Of a stretch of DNA of 22,901 nt, positions 1 to 7,589 are shown in pieces. This DNA is from a virus. A program made the position numbers and the translations under genes. How positions within the stretch are numbered: position 1 is the first letter of the stretch; each line of letters starts with the position of its first letter. A model generated the notes under the pieces. It worked only from the letters and a program-made list of their open reading frames with translations, searched no databases and was not told where the DNA came from. Location of the stretch: the IMG/VR virus record IMGVR_UViG_3300025013_000010, positions 1-22,901 of that record. One strand, written 5' to 3'.

Positions 1-1213
1 CGCGAAGGTAACGGGCGTTGAGGGCCGAGGTGATGACGAAGTCGGCGATCTGCTCCAGGATGTGCTTGACGGTCTGCTGCCGGCGCCCCAGCATCTTGAG
101 TACCGGGAGGTCCATCTCGGAGGCAGTGGCGCGGTTGATATCGCCGCCGCCGCCGACCCAGTGCTCCGGGATGCCTTTGGGGGCGAGGATGTGGTTGCGC
201 AGGAGGCGTGCGCCGGTGTCGGAGTCGGAGGCGTTCTGGGTGGGGGATACCGCCTCGCTCTTCACCTTTTCGTTGTGGATGAACGCACCGCCGGAGCGGG
301 GGGGGCGGTATGCATTCGATTCCTTCTTGAGCTCCTCGTTGGTGGCACCCTCGACGGTGACATCGTAGTAGAAGGCGTTGTACTGGGAAAACTTCTCCAT
401 GGTGTCGGCCATGAACTGCTCGTAGCCGTCCAGGTGATCGGCGACCACGAAGAGGTCGGAGCAGCCGCGGGGCTCGTTGGTGAGGGTGTTCACCTTCCAG
501 TAGAAGCACTGGCCGTCGTCAAAGGCCTCCCTCAGCGCGCGGCCTTTGGGGGAGAGGATCTCGATCTCCTCGTCGCCGATGATGACGGCGAGCTTCCGGG
601 CGGGCTCGTTGTCCATGGTTTTGAGCCGGACGCCGATGAAGATCTTGACGTTGTAGGGGTCGGTGACGACTTCCTCGATGTCGGCGGGGTCGATGTACCC
701 CACCCGGACTTTTCCCGTGTTGGGGAGCACGAAGGCGGGGAGGCACAGTTCGCCAAAGACCCCCAGCTCGGTGACGTGCTTTTCGAAGTAGATGCTCAGC
801 TGGTTGGCGGCGTCCTCCCAGAAATCGGTCAACAGCTTTTTGACGTCTTCATTCTCGGAGGTGATGGGCATACCGCTTTCGACAACGAAGGCGACCACGA
901 TCTCGATGATGAACTGCGCCAGCGGGTTGGTTTTCCAGAGCCAGTAGCAGATCTCGAACATGCGCTCCTGGGTTGCGACCGGCAGGGTCCTGGTGGGGTT
1001 GCCGGTCAGCTTCCGGAAGCCGACTTCCTCAAAGGATAGAGAGGTGGCGGTGATGCGGGCCTGCAGCTCCTGCTCCACCCGGGCGGCGACCTGGGCGGCG
1101 ACCTGGGCGGGGAGCTCGCGGTCGATGCGGGAATTGACACCGGCGTCGACCAGGGTGGAGATCTGGTGGCCGAAAAGTTTTTCAGCCATAAATGTCATCA
1201 GCGAGCTTCGCAT
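1..1213 (-). CDS. Phage portal protein (partial, C-terminus off window)
   Basis: This frame is open from an ATG at 1213 to the left edge, giving about 404 residues with no stop in the window. The ATG overlaps the TGA of the large terminase by one base (TGATG) and has GGAGAGG upstream. A portal is the dodecameric ring through which the terminase pumps DNA into the head. Visible support is the position directly after the large terminase, the mixed alpha/beta body with acidic stretches, and the late segment GGGGDINRATASEM followed by a helix rich in Q, K and H, which resembles portal stem/clip regions. The N-terminus has a short VAAQ-type repeat and looks helical. By position it matches Mu gp29, but I do not recognise DUF935 signatures, so it may belong to another portal family. 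The portal assignment is firm from context; the family is not. Confidence 0.8.
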   Translation of the reverse strand, partial: MRSSLMTFMAEKLFGHQISTLVDAGVNSRIDRELPAQVAAQVAARVEQELQARITATSLSFEEVGFRKLTGNPTRTLPVATQERMFEICYWLWKTNPLAQFIIEIVVAFVVESGMPITSENEDVKKLLTDFWEDAANQLSIYFEKHVTELGVFGELCLPAFVLPNTGKVRVGYIDPADIEEVVTDPYNVKIFIGVRLKTMDNEPARKLAVIIGDEEIEILSPKGRALREAFDDGQCFYWKVNTLTNEPRGCSDLFVVADHLDGYEQFMADTMEKFSQYNAFYYDVTVEGATNEELKKESNAYRPPRSGGAFIHNEKVKSEAVSPTQNASDSDTGARLLRNHILAPKGIPEHWVGGGGDINRATASEMDLPVLKMLGRRQQTVKHILEQIADFVITSALNARYLR

Positions 1214-2907
1214 CAACCTCTCCTTCCAAACATGCGCCCAAAACCGTCGAAGAGGCGGCTGGTGCGCGGTACGTGGTAATCGTCTGCTACGGCCTCGACC
1301 GGGGCGACGGCGGCGGTGATCATTCCTCCCTCCAGGAGGCTCTTCAGCATCTCCAGCGCGTCCGGGCCGTCGTCGTGGCCGCCCTTGCCCTTGGCACGGT
1401 AGTAGATCAGGTGGCGGATCAGCTCACCCATGCCGTGCCGGCGGAACTTGATCCAGCCGTTTTTGATCCAGGGCTGCAGGGTGATGATGCGCAGGTCCTT
1501 ATCCTTGTTGGGCTTGACCGACTTGATGTTGATGGTCAGGCCCTTGGCGTGGGCCTCGGCCTGGAAGGTCTTGCTGAAGAACTCCTGGAACTGGATCTCC
1601 TCCATGGCGAACTCGTCGAAGCGATCGCGCTCGTGGTAGACCAGGATGTCGGTCATGATCCGGTCGGGCTGGCGCTTCTCGATGTCGGCCTCGGTCAGGT
1701 AGATGATGCCGTTTTTCATCTTGCCGCCCAGGATCGCGGAGGGGTCGGCGTGCTTGGACTTGCCCCCCAGGGAAGGGTCGCAGGCTCCGCCGTGCTTCAA
1801 TCCCTCCAGGTCGACCTCGTCATCGTCGTAGTACTGGATCCACTCCTCGAGGAAGACGGCGTCCTCGGGGTTGATCGGTTCGTTCTGCTTCTCGCTCTCG
1901 AAGTAGGCGGGGCCGTCGGAGACCCGCATCTTCATCAGGTAGTAGTACGGCTCCATCTCCGGCCAGAGCACCTCGGTGCCGGCAAGCATCTCGCTCTCGT
2001 TGGCGGCGTAGTAGTTGTCCGCCGCGAGTTCGGCTTCTTCCTTGCCTACGGTGATGTCGGCGTAGAGCTGCTCCCAGCGCTCCCAGAGTTTCACGGCGGG
2101 GGACCACTTGATGACGGCCTTCCACTTGCGACCTTTCCAGCCTGGCTTGACCAGGAGACGGGAGAGGAGCGAGTCGTAGTGCAGGATAGTGCCGACCACA
2201 ATGTAGACGGTGTCGGGCTGGCCGATTTTCAGGAGCGCCTTGAAGAACCAGTTCTCCAGCTTGCGGCGCTGCTCGGGGCTCTCTACCGACTCGTCGTTTT
2301 CCAGGTCGTCAATGATGACCAGGTCGGGGCGGCAGCTGCCGTGACGACGGCCCCTCAGCTTTTGCGATGCCCCGGCTGCCTCCATCTTGATGCCGTTTCT
2401 GGTGATGATCTTGCCGGTCCGCCACACCGGCCCCTCGCCGACTAGATCCGGAAAGTCCTGGGCGAGCCGCTCGTTGGTCTCCAGCTCGATCTTGATGAAG
2501 GAGAGGAACGACTCGGCCTGGTCTCTCGTTTCCGAAACGATGAGCGGGTACTTCCGTTTCTTGAAGGCGGCAACCCAAAGGGGGAGGCCAAAGCTGCCGG
2601 CGGTGCTCTTCGCGTTGCCGCGGGGCGCTGCGTTTGCTTCCTTGTCACCCTCGCCGGTCTGCACGGCCCGGTTGATCATGGCGAGGTAGCGCTCGGCGAA
2701 GTACTTGTGCAACCGGCTGGACGGCTTGCTAAAGTAGTGCGGGAAGTAGGTGCGGTTGAAGAAATCGAGGTCCTGTTCGGCGCGGGCCTTGCGCTCCTTC
2801 TGGGCCTTCTTGTCGTCAGGGAAGGGTCGGGCGCTCGCCTGTATCACCTGGCGCAGGGCCTCGACTTCCTTGTCGAACAGTTTTCTCTTCGCCGCGCTAA
2901 GCTGCAT
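1213..2907 (-). CDS. Phage terminase large subunit (Mu gp28-like)
   Basis: This 564-residue protein is the ATP-driven DNA packaging motor and nuclease. The N-terminal ATPase carries a Walker A-like APRGNAKST at about residues 94-102 and a Walker B DLVIIDDLE at about 195-203. A coupling-type GTILHYDSL lies near 239-246. The C-terminal RNase H-fold nuclease is suggested by ACDPSLGG (Asp 377) and HDDGPDALE near 511-519. The length is normal for the family. The ATG at 2907 has GGGAGCGGT just upstream and overlaps the end of the small terminase gene by 11 bases, indicating translational coupling. The downstream portal gene overlaps its stop. In Mu-like phages this protein performs headful packaging with host DNA attached to the phage ends. 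Confidence 0.95.
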   Translation of the reverse strand: MQLSAAKRKLFDKEVEALRQVIQASARPFPDDKKAQKERKARAEQDLDFFNRTYFPHYFSKPSSRLHKYFAERYLAMINRAVQTGEGDKEANAAPRGNAKSTAGSFGLPLWVAAFKKRKYPLIVSETRDQAESFLSFIKIELETNERLAQDFPDLVGEGPVWRTGKIITRNGIKMEAAGASQKLRGRRHGSCRPDLVIIDDLENDESVESPEQRRKLENWFFKALLKIGQPDTVYIVVGTILHYDSLLSRLLVKPGWKGRKWKAVIKWSPAVKLWERWEQLYADITVGKEEAELAADNYYAANESEMLAGTEVLWPEMEPYYYLMKMRVSDGPAYFESEKQNEPINPEDAVFLEEWIQYYDDDEVDLEGLKHGGACDPSLGGKSKHADPSAILGGKMKNGIIYLTEADIEKRQPDRIMTDILVYHERDRFDEFAMEEIQFQEFFSKTFQAEAHAKGLTINIKSVKPNKDKDLRIITLQPWIKNGWIKFRRHGMGELIRHLIYYRAKGKGGHDDGPDALEMLKSLLEGGMITAAVAPVEAVADDYHVPRTSRLFDGFGRMFGRRG

Positions 2908-3388
2908 ACCGCTCCCGGCCCCACTGGATCAGGTCGTCAAAATTGTTTTCCACCACGCGCGTCATGTCCGGGTCGATCTTGTTGCCGAACTCGATCAGGT
3001 CGCGCACGAAGGCGAGGAACATCTCGCCCTTCTGCTGGGCGATCCGCTCGGCGGCTTCCCGGGCGTTGCGGGAGCGCCGGTCGATGATGGCCTCGACCTT
3101 GGAGAGCGAGTCGAGGTAAGAGGCGGCCTGCAGCGGGGCCATGCGGATCTGCTCCATGATGGTGTCGCGCACCTGGAGAAGGTGTGCCTCATACCCTTCC
3201 TTGGCGGCGCGGGCCTTGTCCCACTCGTCCTGGTCCTCGCCGATGATCCTGGTGCGGGCCTTCCATTCGCTGAGGCTCTGGCGCGAGACGCCGAGGGTCT
3301 CCTCGATGTCGGTGAGGGTCTTCCCCTGCTCGACGAAGAGCATGCGCGCCACCGGCTCCAGGCGGCTCCTGTCCCCCTTGGCCGCCAT
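2897..3388 (-). CDS. DUF1804-type terminase small subunit
   Basis: This 163-residue protein is the likely small terminase, which recognises phage DNA and hands it to the large subunit. An N-terminal helix-turn-helix is visible in LTDIEETLGVSRQSLSEWKAR (about residues 24-44), followed by charged helices. This architecture is that of DUF1804 proteins of Mu-like phages. I chose the ATG at 3388 over an in-frame ATG at 3430 because it has AGGGAG upstream and overlaps the TAA of the preceding gene by one base (TAATG), the same coupling style used throughout this late operon. It overlaps the large terminase by 11 bases. Confidence 0.85.
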   Translation of the reverse strand: MAAKGDRSRLEPVARMLFVEQGKTLTDIEETLGVSRQSLSEWKARTRIIGEDQDEWDKARAAKEGYEAHLLQVRDTIMEQIRMAPLQAASYLDSLSKVEAIIDRRSRNAREAAERIAQQKGEMFLAFVRDLIEFGNKIDPDMTRVVENNFDDLIQWGRERYAA

Positions 3389-3633
3389 TAGCGCAGCTCC
3401 CTCTGCAGGCGGTTGATGTCGCTTTGGCATTTCTGCAGCTCGACCCAGACCATGGTGAGGTCGTCGGTCTGGCTCTGCACCTGGGGGATCTCCAGCTCGG
3501 TGAAGGGGGTCAGGGCTGTGTTGAGGCCCTGGCGGATGGCTGCGCAGAGCCCCTCGCCCTTGAGGATCAGACGCCTCTCGTTTTGTTCGAGCTCTGCCAG
3601 CTTTCCTTTCATCGCCGCGCGTTCCAGATTCAT
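3388..3633 (-). CDS. Small helical phage protein before the terminase genes
   Basis: This 81-residue protein is strongly helical (AELEQNERRL, QKCQSDINRLQREL) with a proline break near residue 50. The ATG at 3633 overlaps the stop of the upstream membrane-protein gene (ATGA), and its own TAA overlaps the next ATG, so it sits tightly inside the late operon. Position and character match the small coiled-coil proteins found between lysis and terminase genes in Mu (gp25-gp26 region). Their roles are not well defined. I do not recognise a specific family. Confidence 0.75.
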   Translation of the reverse strand: MNLERAAMKGKLAELEQNERRLILKGEGLCAAIRQGLNTALTPFTELEIPQVQSQTDDLTMVWVELQKCQSDINRLQRELR

Positions 3634-3977
3634 GATGGCCTCTCCACGTCTTTTTGTACCTTCGGGTCCTTGCGCATGATCGGGCAGAAGAGGTTGGCGT
3701 CGATGCGATCCTTCACCTGGGTCATGGTCTGAGTGGAGAGGACAATGATGTCCTGCAGCCCCTTCGCAACCTTTTCGTAATTGACCACCAGCTTCACGTT
3801 GTCCTCGTACATTTTGATCACGCCTTCGTGGCGCTTCTCCATGCCGCGGGAGATGAAGACCATGAAGATCCAAGGTCCCAGTACGACGGCGGCTATGATG
3901 GAGCCAATAGGCCAGGTTCCCACTTTTGAGATGATGGTTGAAATTGCAGTCAGGGCGGCGATTTGTTCAGGTGTCAC
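3630..3977 (-). CDS. Membrane-anchored coiled-coil phage protein
   Basis: This 115-residue protein has an N-terminal hydrophobic segment (WPIGSIIAAVVLGPWIFMVFI, about residues 22-42), a basic turn (SRGMEKR) and then a long helical, charged region. This is the layout of DUF2730-like proteins placed just before the small terminase in Mu relatives; a spanin-like or membrane-tether role is possible. The start is GTG at 3977, preceded by GGAGGATCGC and overlapping the upstream stop (GTGA). It overlaps the next gene by four bases. The exact function is unknown. Confidence 0.75.
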   Translation of the reverse strand: MTPEQIAALTAISTIISKVGTWPIGSIIAAVVLGPWIFMVFISRGMEKRHEGVIKMYEDNVKLVVNYEKVAKGLQDIIVLSTQTMTQVKDRIDANLFCPIMRKDPKVQKDVERPS

Positions 3978-4537
3978 GCGATCCTCCAGTGGGATGAGGG
4001 TTTAGCTTTTGTCGACTGTCGACGGCAGCGGTCACAGATGCCGCCATGTGGCCCCTTACGGTCTACCATGGTCAGGTTTGGCCGCTGGCAGAGCGGGCAG
4101 GTGCGTTTCGGGTGGCTAGGGCGCACCCGGCCCGATCCTCTTGGCGCCCTGCGTTGGTAGTGTGGGCTCTCAACCCATCTGCCATCTCCCATGGGTAACA
4201 GCGGGGGGAGCTTTGAGCCTCTGCCGCTTATGTGGTTCTGCCACTGCCAGTGATGCCGGGTACACCAGCCATGTTCGTTCAGCGTCTTATTTCCGTTCGT
4301 CGACTCCTTACATCCCATCACGCTGCAAGGCCGCCTGGAGCCGGCCCTCGATCCGCCCCGATATGTGAGGCCTTCGGCGATCTCCGCCGCGGTGACGATC
4401 ACTTGCAGCCGAGGGCGGGGCCAATAGGAGCCGCAGTCCCAGCATCGGGCAAACTCGACGGCTGTCGTGCCTGCATCCAGCCCTCGCTCGTAGTAGATCT
4501 CGCGGGTGAGGTACCCGCCGCATCGAGGGCAACGCAC
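3974..4537 (-). CDS. Multi-cysteine zinc-ribbon protein
   Basis: This 187-residue protein contains three cysteine groups. The first is an N-terminal ribbon with CPRCGG (residues 3-8) paired with CWDCG. The second is a central C/H cluster with CSVMGC and CTRHHW. The third is a C-terminal ribbon with CPLCQRP paired with CDRCRRQ. All look like structural zinc sites. The C-terminal CTRHH-type cluster followed by basic residues resembles HNH-like or homing-type zinc domains, but I cannot assign catalysis. The start is taken as GTG at 4537, because the reading frame upstream has no suitable ATG near the previous stop and GTG immediately follows it (TGATGTG). It sits in the late operon, so nucleic-acid binding during packaging or expression is inference. 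Confidence 0.65.
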   Translation of the reverse strand: MRCPRCGGYLTREIYYERGLDAGTTAVEFARCWDCGSYWPRPRLQVIVTAAEIAEGLTYRGGSRAGSRRPCSVMGCKESTNGNKTLNEHGWCTRHHWQWQNHISGRGSKLPPLLPMGDGRWVESPHYQRRAPRGSGRVRPSHPKRTCPLCQRPNLTMVDRKGPHGGICDRCRRQSTKAKPSSHWRIA

Positions 4538-4538
4538 A

Positions 4539-5000
4539 TCATTGCGTCCGGATCGTCGAGTAGTTGCCCAGGGCGGGGTTGCCCATGCGGTACACATTTG
4601 AGTTGCCTACCGCATCGATCAGCTCGACATGGGCCACCTTCCAATCCCCTGTTTGCGAGTACTGCGGCAAGGGCGCGGTGACTGAATAGGTGCCGCTGTT
4701 CGCAGTACCGCTGGTCCGCTGGCTGGCATCGAATCTCACGAATTTCATCTGAGAACCGGCGTTCGGGGGGATCAGGGTCAGCGTCCCGCGCAGGAAGCCC
4801 GTCAGGCCGTCCGTTATGGTCATGGCTGCAGTGACCGTCTGCTCACCGTTACTGGTATCAACGGTCTGCGGCGAGAGGGAAAACCCGGAGAGGGACGGGG
4901 CCGCCACGTCTTCAGTACCGAAGACATCGTCAAAGCAGCCGAGTGCAAAGCAGAAGAGAATCGCACTCAGGACAGTGAGGCTTGTCAAAATGGTTTTCAT
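4539..5000 (-). CDS. Predicted lipoprotein with beta-rich domain
   Basis: This 153-residue protein has a type II signal sequence with lipobox FALGC, cysteine at residue 22. The mature part is Thr/Ser-rich and beta-like: LSGFSLSPQTVDTSN, then TVTAAMTITDGLTG. This is typical of bacterial surface repeat or immunoglobulin-like modules. The ATG at 5000 has AGGAGCTGAC upstream. It lies between the tail-fibre-assembly-like gene and the zinc-ribbon gene. A lipid-anchored protein made by a phage may alter the host surface or block superinfection, but that is inference. It could also be virion- or lysis-related. Confidence 0.7.
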   Translation of the reverse strand: MKTILTSLTVLSAILFCFALGCFDDVFGTEDVAAPSLSGFSLSPQTVDTSNGEQTVTAAMTITDGLTGFLRGTLTLIPPNAGSQMKFVRFDASQRTSGTANSGTYSVTAPLPQYSQTGDWKVAHVELIDAVGNSNVYRMGNPALGNYSTIRTQ

Positions 5001-5008
5001 GTCAGCTC

Positions 5009-5752
5009 CTATACCTGCATGAGGTCAATGCCGATGGCAGTAGCCACAGCAAGAAGTTCGTCCATGGTCTGGGCGCCGTAGGCCCGGTCGATCAGGGCCT
5101 GCTGCAGGCCGAGAATCCTCCCGGACTCCCGGCGGAACAGTTCCACGTTCCCCAGGATCTTCTGGACCAGGTCCTCAAGGGTGATACCCCGGGACGAAGC
5201 CAGTGCGGCTATCATGGGTACCGGTGTCGAAGGATCGACCAGCCACGCCTCGGCTTCGCGTTGCTGCACGTGCCAGGTTTCGCGCTCGTGCCCGGCATAG
5301 GGGGTGGCAAGCCCCGCCAACTGCCGATCTCCCCAGCTTCTCGCGGCCAGTTCGGCATAGCCAGGGAGTTCCGGGAAGACCGAGACGATCTCGGCATAGC
5401 TCGCGGTCCCGGCGCTGTCCTCCCATAATTCAGCCCGAAGCTTGGGGTCTGCGCTGTAGACGTCCATGCTCCTGCAAGCCCATATCTTGCGGCTGAAAGA
5501 TGCGGGGTACACCGAGGGCGGCGCCGGGTTGAGACGATCCTCCATGTGCGAGGTTTCCGGCCCCCAGTGTCCCGGGGTCACTAAAACCTGCTCGGTCTCG
5601 ACGTAGTCACCGATCGGGTTGCCGTCATTGTCATAGGTGATGACAGGTTCGGGAGTCTCGTAAACCGGTTCGACCCAGCGAGGCTCGTCGGCAACCTCGA
5701 CCTGGATGATCTTCGGGGTGACCTGCGGGTGGTAGTAAATCGTGTATCCCAT
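5009..5752 (-). CDS. Tail-fibre-assembly-like protein (DUF4376-like C-terminus)
   Basis: This protein has 247 residues. The C-terminal third (ETWHVQQREAEAWL, then MIAALASSRGITLEDLVQKI and a helix ending near QALIDRAYG) has the pattern of the DUF4376 domain found in tail fibre assembly proteins and adjacent tail proteins. The N-terminal part is acidic and Pro/Glu-rich (VEPVYETPEPVITYDNDGNPIG). I chose the ATG at 5752 rather than the one at 5758, because AGGAG lies six bases before the former and directly abuts the latter. It follows the serine recombinase by about ten bases, a pairing reminiscent of Gin with fibre genes in Mu. A fibre-chaperone or fibre-associated role is likely but not proven. 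Confidence 0.65.
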   Translation of the reverse strand: MGYTIYYHPQVTPKIIQVEVADEPRWVEPVYETPEPVITYDNDGNPIGDYVETEQVLVTPGHWGPETSHMEDRLNPAPPSVYPASFSRKIWACRSMDVYSADPKLRAELWEDSAGTASYAEIVSVFPELPGYAELAARSWGDRQLAGLATPYAGHERETWHVQQREAEAWLVDPSTPVPMIAALASSRGITLEDLVQKILGNVELFRRESGRILGLQQALIDRAYGAQTMDELLAVATAIGIDLMQV

Positions 5753-5761
5753 ATGCATCTC

Positions 5762-6451
5762 CTATTCAGCGTGCCGTTTCAGGTGCTTGGACACCACCCT
5801 ATTGACCACGGACTGATTCCACGTGCCGCCGTTTTTTGCCGGTATCCCAGCCGCATTCAGCGTATTAGCGCACCACCGCGTGCTGCGACCTTGCTCACGC
5901 CAAGCACACATCTGCCGTAAATGACCCTGTTCCACGGGATCCTCTACCAGTCGACCATCATCCGTGGCTGCAAAACCGTATGGGGTGTGGCCGTAAACCT
6001 GCCCGTTGTCCCGCAGATGTCTTATGGCCGTGCGGGTTCTCTCTCCGATCAGTTCACGCTCCAGGGCGCACAACGCCGACAAAATCGTAAAGAGGAAGCA
6101 GCCCATGGCCGTAGTGGTGTCGATCTGCTCCTGGAGACTGGCGAGCCCGGCTCCTGCACGTTTGATACGTTCTGCTATCTCCATCAGGTCCCGCGTGCTG
6201 CGGCTGATCCGAGACAGCGAGTAAAAAACCAGGGTTGCTTTTTGCTTGCAGGCCATATCAAGAGCGGCCCGGAACTCCGGGCGGTTCTTGACCGATTTGC
6301 CACTGACCCCCGCGTCGCAGAACTCGCCGAGGACCTCCATACCCTGCTGCGCAGCGTAACTTCTGGCGCGCGACAGCTGCGCATCCAGGGAGACGCCCTC
6401 TTCGGCCTGGCCGGTAGTGGATACTCGGGTATAGATGACCGCCGTACTCAT
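5762..6451 (-). CDS. Serine-family site-specific recombinase
   Basis: This 229-residue enzyme has an N-terminal resolvase/invertase catalytic domain. YTRVSTTGQ places the nucleophilic serine at residue 11, SLSRISRSTRDL near 78-89 supplies the conserved arginines, and a long helix with ERELIGERTR near 131-140 forms the dimer arm. The remaining ~80 residues (VYGHTPYGF, then CANTLNAAGIPAKNGGTW) resemble the start of the Recombinase domain of larger serine recombinases rather than a simple Hin-type helix-turn-helix. The length lies between invertases and large integrases. The ATG at 6451 has GAGGCG upstream. Since phage integration is by the transposase, this enzyme more likely inverts or resolves a segment, perhaps for fibre switching. 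Confidence 0.9.
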   Translation of the reverse strand: MSTAVIYTRVSTTGQAEEGVSLDAQLSRARSYAAQQGMEVLGEFCDAGVSGKSVKNRPEFRAALDMACKQKATLVFYSLSRISRSTRDLMEIAERIKRAGAGLASLQEQIDTTTAMGCFLFTILSALCALERELIGERTRTAIRHLRDNGQVYGHTPYGFAATDDGRLVEDPVEQGHLRQMCAWREQGRSTRWCANTLNAAGIPAKNGGTWNQSVVNRVVSKHLKRHAE

Positions 6452-6459
6452 CGTCGCCT

Positions 6460-6789
6460 CTATAGCCCCGGTGGGGTGTAAATGCCGACTGCGCCATCGG
6501 CGGTGACCACCATGACGAGGTTACCCGCGGCGTCGCGCACCTCTAGCTTGTTCGCGGTACCAGGCTCCGTCGCTCCCTGGCGCAGGGTCAGCACCTGCGG
6601 CATCGCCTCCTTGACGGTCTTCCATTCGACGTTGCGGTCGGTGTGGGTGACCGGGTCATAGACGTACAGCCTGGCGGCATCCGAAGGTGCCGGGAGCAGC
6701 GGCTTTTCGTAGATTCGTGTCGCCTCGCCCGCCGCATAGCAGGTTCCTGCACAAAGACAGAGGCACAGCGCCATCAAAGTGTTTTTCAT
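6460..6789 (-). CDS. Exported protein with tail-fibre-like C-terminal motif
   Basis: This 109-residue protein has a signal peptide (MKNTLMALCLCLCAGTCYA, cleavage likely after CYA). The mature part ends with NKLEVRDAAGNLVMVVTADG, a strand-rich motif resembling those in phage tail fibres and trimeric surface proteins. It starts at an ATG at 6789 with AAGGAG upstream and overlaps the previous gene by ATGA. It precedes the recombinase by a few bases. A secreted protein with a fibre-like motif is unexpected, since fibres assemble in the cytoplasm; its function is unknown. Confidence 0.7.
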   Translation of the reverse strand: MKNTLMALCLCLCAGTCYAAGEATRIYEKPLLPAPSDAARLYVYDPVTHTDRNVEWKTVKEAMPQVLTLRQGATEPGTANKLEVRDAAGNLVMVVTADGAVGIYTPPGL

Positions 6790-7019
6790 GCGTCAGCTCC
6801 TTGCAAAATGGTTCCGGCCGCGCCCAGCAAAAACCCGTCAACTCCCATCAATCCTAGCTCCTCCACCGTCCCCGGGAACAAGGGGATCCCGATGCTGCCG
6901 ATTGGCCTGAAACCGGCGTCAATCCGGGCGGCAAGCTCCTGAAGCGGAACCACCCCGAGGGGAACCGAGAAGAGCGCCAGCCTGAAGGTGACACTGCCGG
7001 GCAGGCTCAATCGGATCAT
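6786..7019 (-). CDS. Hypothetical small phage protein
   Basis: This 77-residue protein is rich in Gly, Pro and Leu (PGSVTFRLALFSVPLGVVPL, then PIGSIGIPLFPGTVEELGL). It is linked by ATGA overlaps to both neighbours, which is the main reason to accept it. No domain is recognised and no clear membrane segment is seen. It may be a small tail, baseplate or fibre-related component given the genes around it, but that is only context. Confidence 0.6.
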   Translation of the reverse strand: MIRLSLPGSVTFRLALFSVPLGVVPLQELAARIDAGFRPIGSIGIPLFPGTVEELGLMGVDGFLLGAAGTILQGADA

Positions 7020-7384
7020 AAGGGGGCCTCGGGTAGCCCCTTGCGCAGCTTGAACTGGCCGGACATCAAACGGACACGGTAGCTGCCAGTCGGGCGGCCG
7101 CGCAGCACATAGTGATAGCTGATGCTGGCCGCAGGGTGATTTGCCGGGAGCAGAGCCTTCAGCACGTTCTCGTTGACTTCTATGGACAGCATGCCCAGGG
7201 CGGCGGTGACACTCCCGACAAAGTCCGCCTCAGTGGAGGATAGGGATTCGACGGCCACAAGCTCCAGGTCAGTGAAGGCGCTGAGATCGGCGGGCTGGCC
7301 ATCGATGGTCACCGCCACGGACTCCATGAACCCCGCATCAGTCCAGGCGATCAGGTTTATGTTGAGTGGGCGCTCACCGGCCAC
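7016..7384 (-). CDS. Hypothetical beta-rich protein, possibly virion-associated
   Basis: This 122-residue protein starts at GTG 7384 with GGAGG nearby (the GTG falls inside the preceding gene's last codons). The segment LNINLIAWTDAGFMESVAVTI followed by alternating polar and hydrophobic strands and NHPAASISYHYVLRG suggests a beta-sandwich such as those in upper baseplate or fibre-base proteins. It overlaps the Rz1-like gene upstream and the 77-residue gene downstream. A virion or fibre-base role is inference from fold character and position. Confidence 0.6.
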   Translation of the reverse strand: MAGERPLNINLIAWTDAGFMESVAVTIDGQPADLSAFTDLELVAVESLSSTEADFVGSVTAALGMLSIEVNENVLKALLPANHPAASISYHYVLRGRPTGSYRVRLMSGQFKLRKGLPEAPL

Positions 7385-7589
7385 GGCATTCCTCCAGCGC
7401 CTCTATGAGGCCCTCGTTATCCTGATAAAGGCGATCCAGTTCGCTCTTATTTACCGAGACTTGCGCATCCCCATCAACGACCACGTAGCGCCGCGAGCAC
7501 CCGGTCATGCTGATCAGCGTGGCGAGCGCTAAGAGCAGCAGGATCTCCCTTGCCAAGCGCCTTGCGGTAGTTCTGGATATTCGCTTCAT
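7374..7589 (-). CDS. Rz1-like outer-membrane spanin lipoprotein (nested)
   Basis: This 71-residue protein has a basic N-terminus, a hydrophobic stretch (ILLLLALATLI) and a lipobox SMTGC with cysteine at residue 31. A short periplasmic tail follows, with charged helical character. It begins inside the preceding 73-residue membrane-protein gene in a different frame, overlapping it by 116 bases, the hallmark arrangement of Rz/Rz1 spanin pairs. The ATG at 7589 has GGGAGCC upstream. As an o-spanin it would reach from the outer membrane to the inner-membrane partner and fuse the membranes at the last step of lysis. It is not proline-rich like classical Rz1, so the identity rests on the lipobox and nesting. 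Confidence 0.65.
   Translation of the reverse strand: MKRISRTTARRLAREILLLLALATLISMTGCSRRYVVVDGDAQVSVNKSELDRLYQDNEGLIEALEECRGR

Noticed and set aside
62-2445. Long plus-strand frames opposite the portal and large terminase
   Set aside because: They are antisense to genes with clear packaging motifs and have the Val/Gly/Asp/Leu-rich composition expected from reading GC-rich codons backwards.
5921-6481. Plus-strand frame opposite the serine recombinase
   Set aside because: The recombinase has its full catalytic set and start signal; the opposite frame shows no domain.
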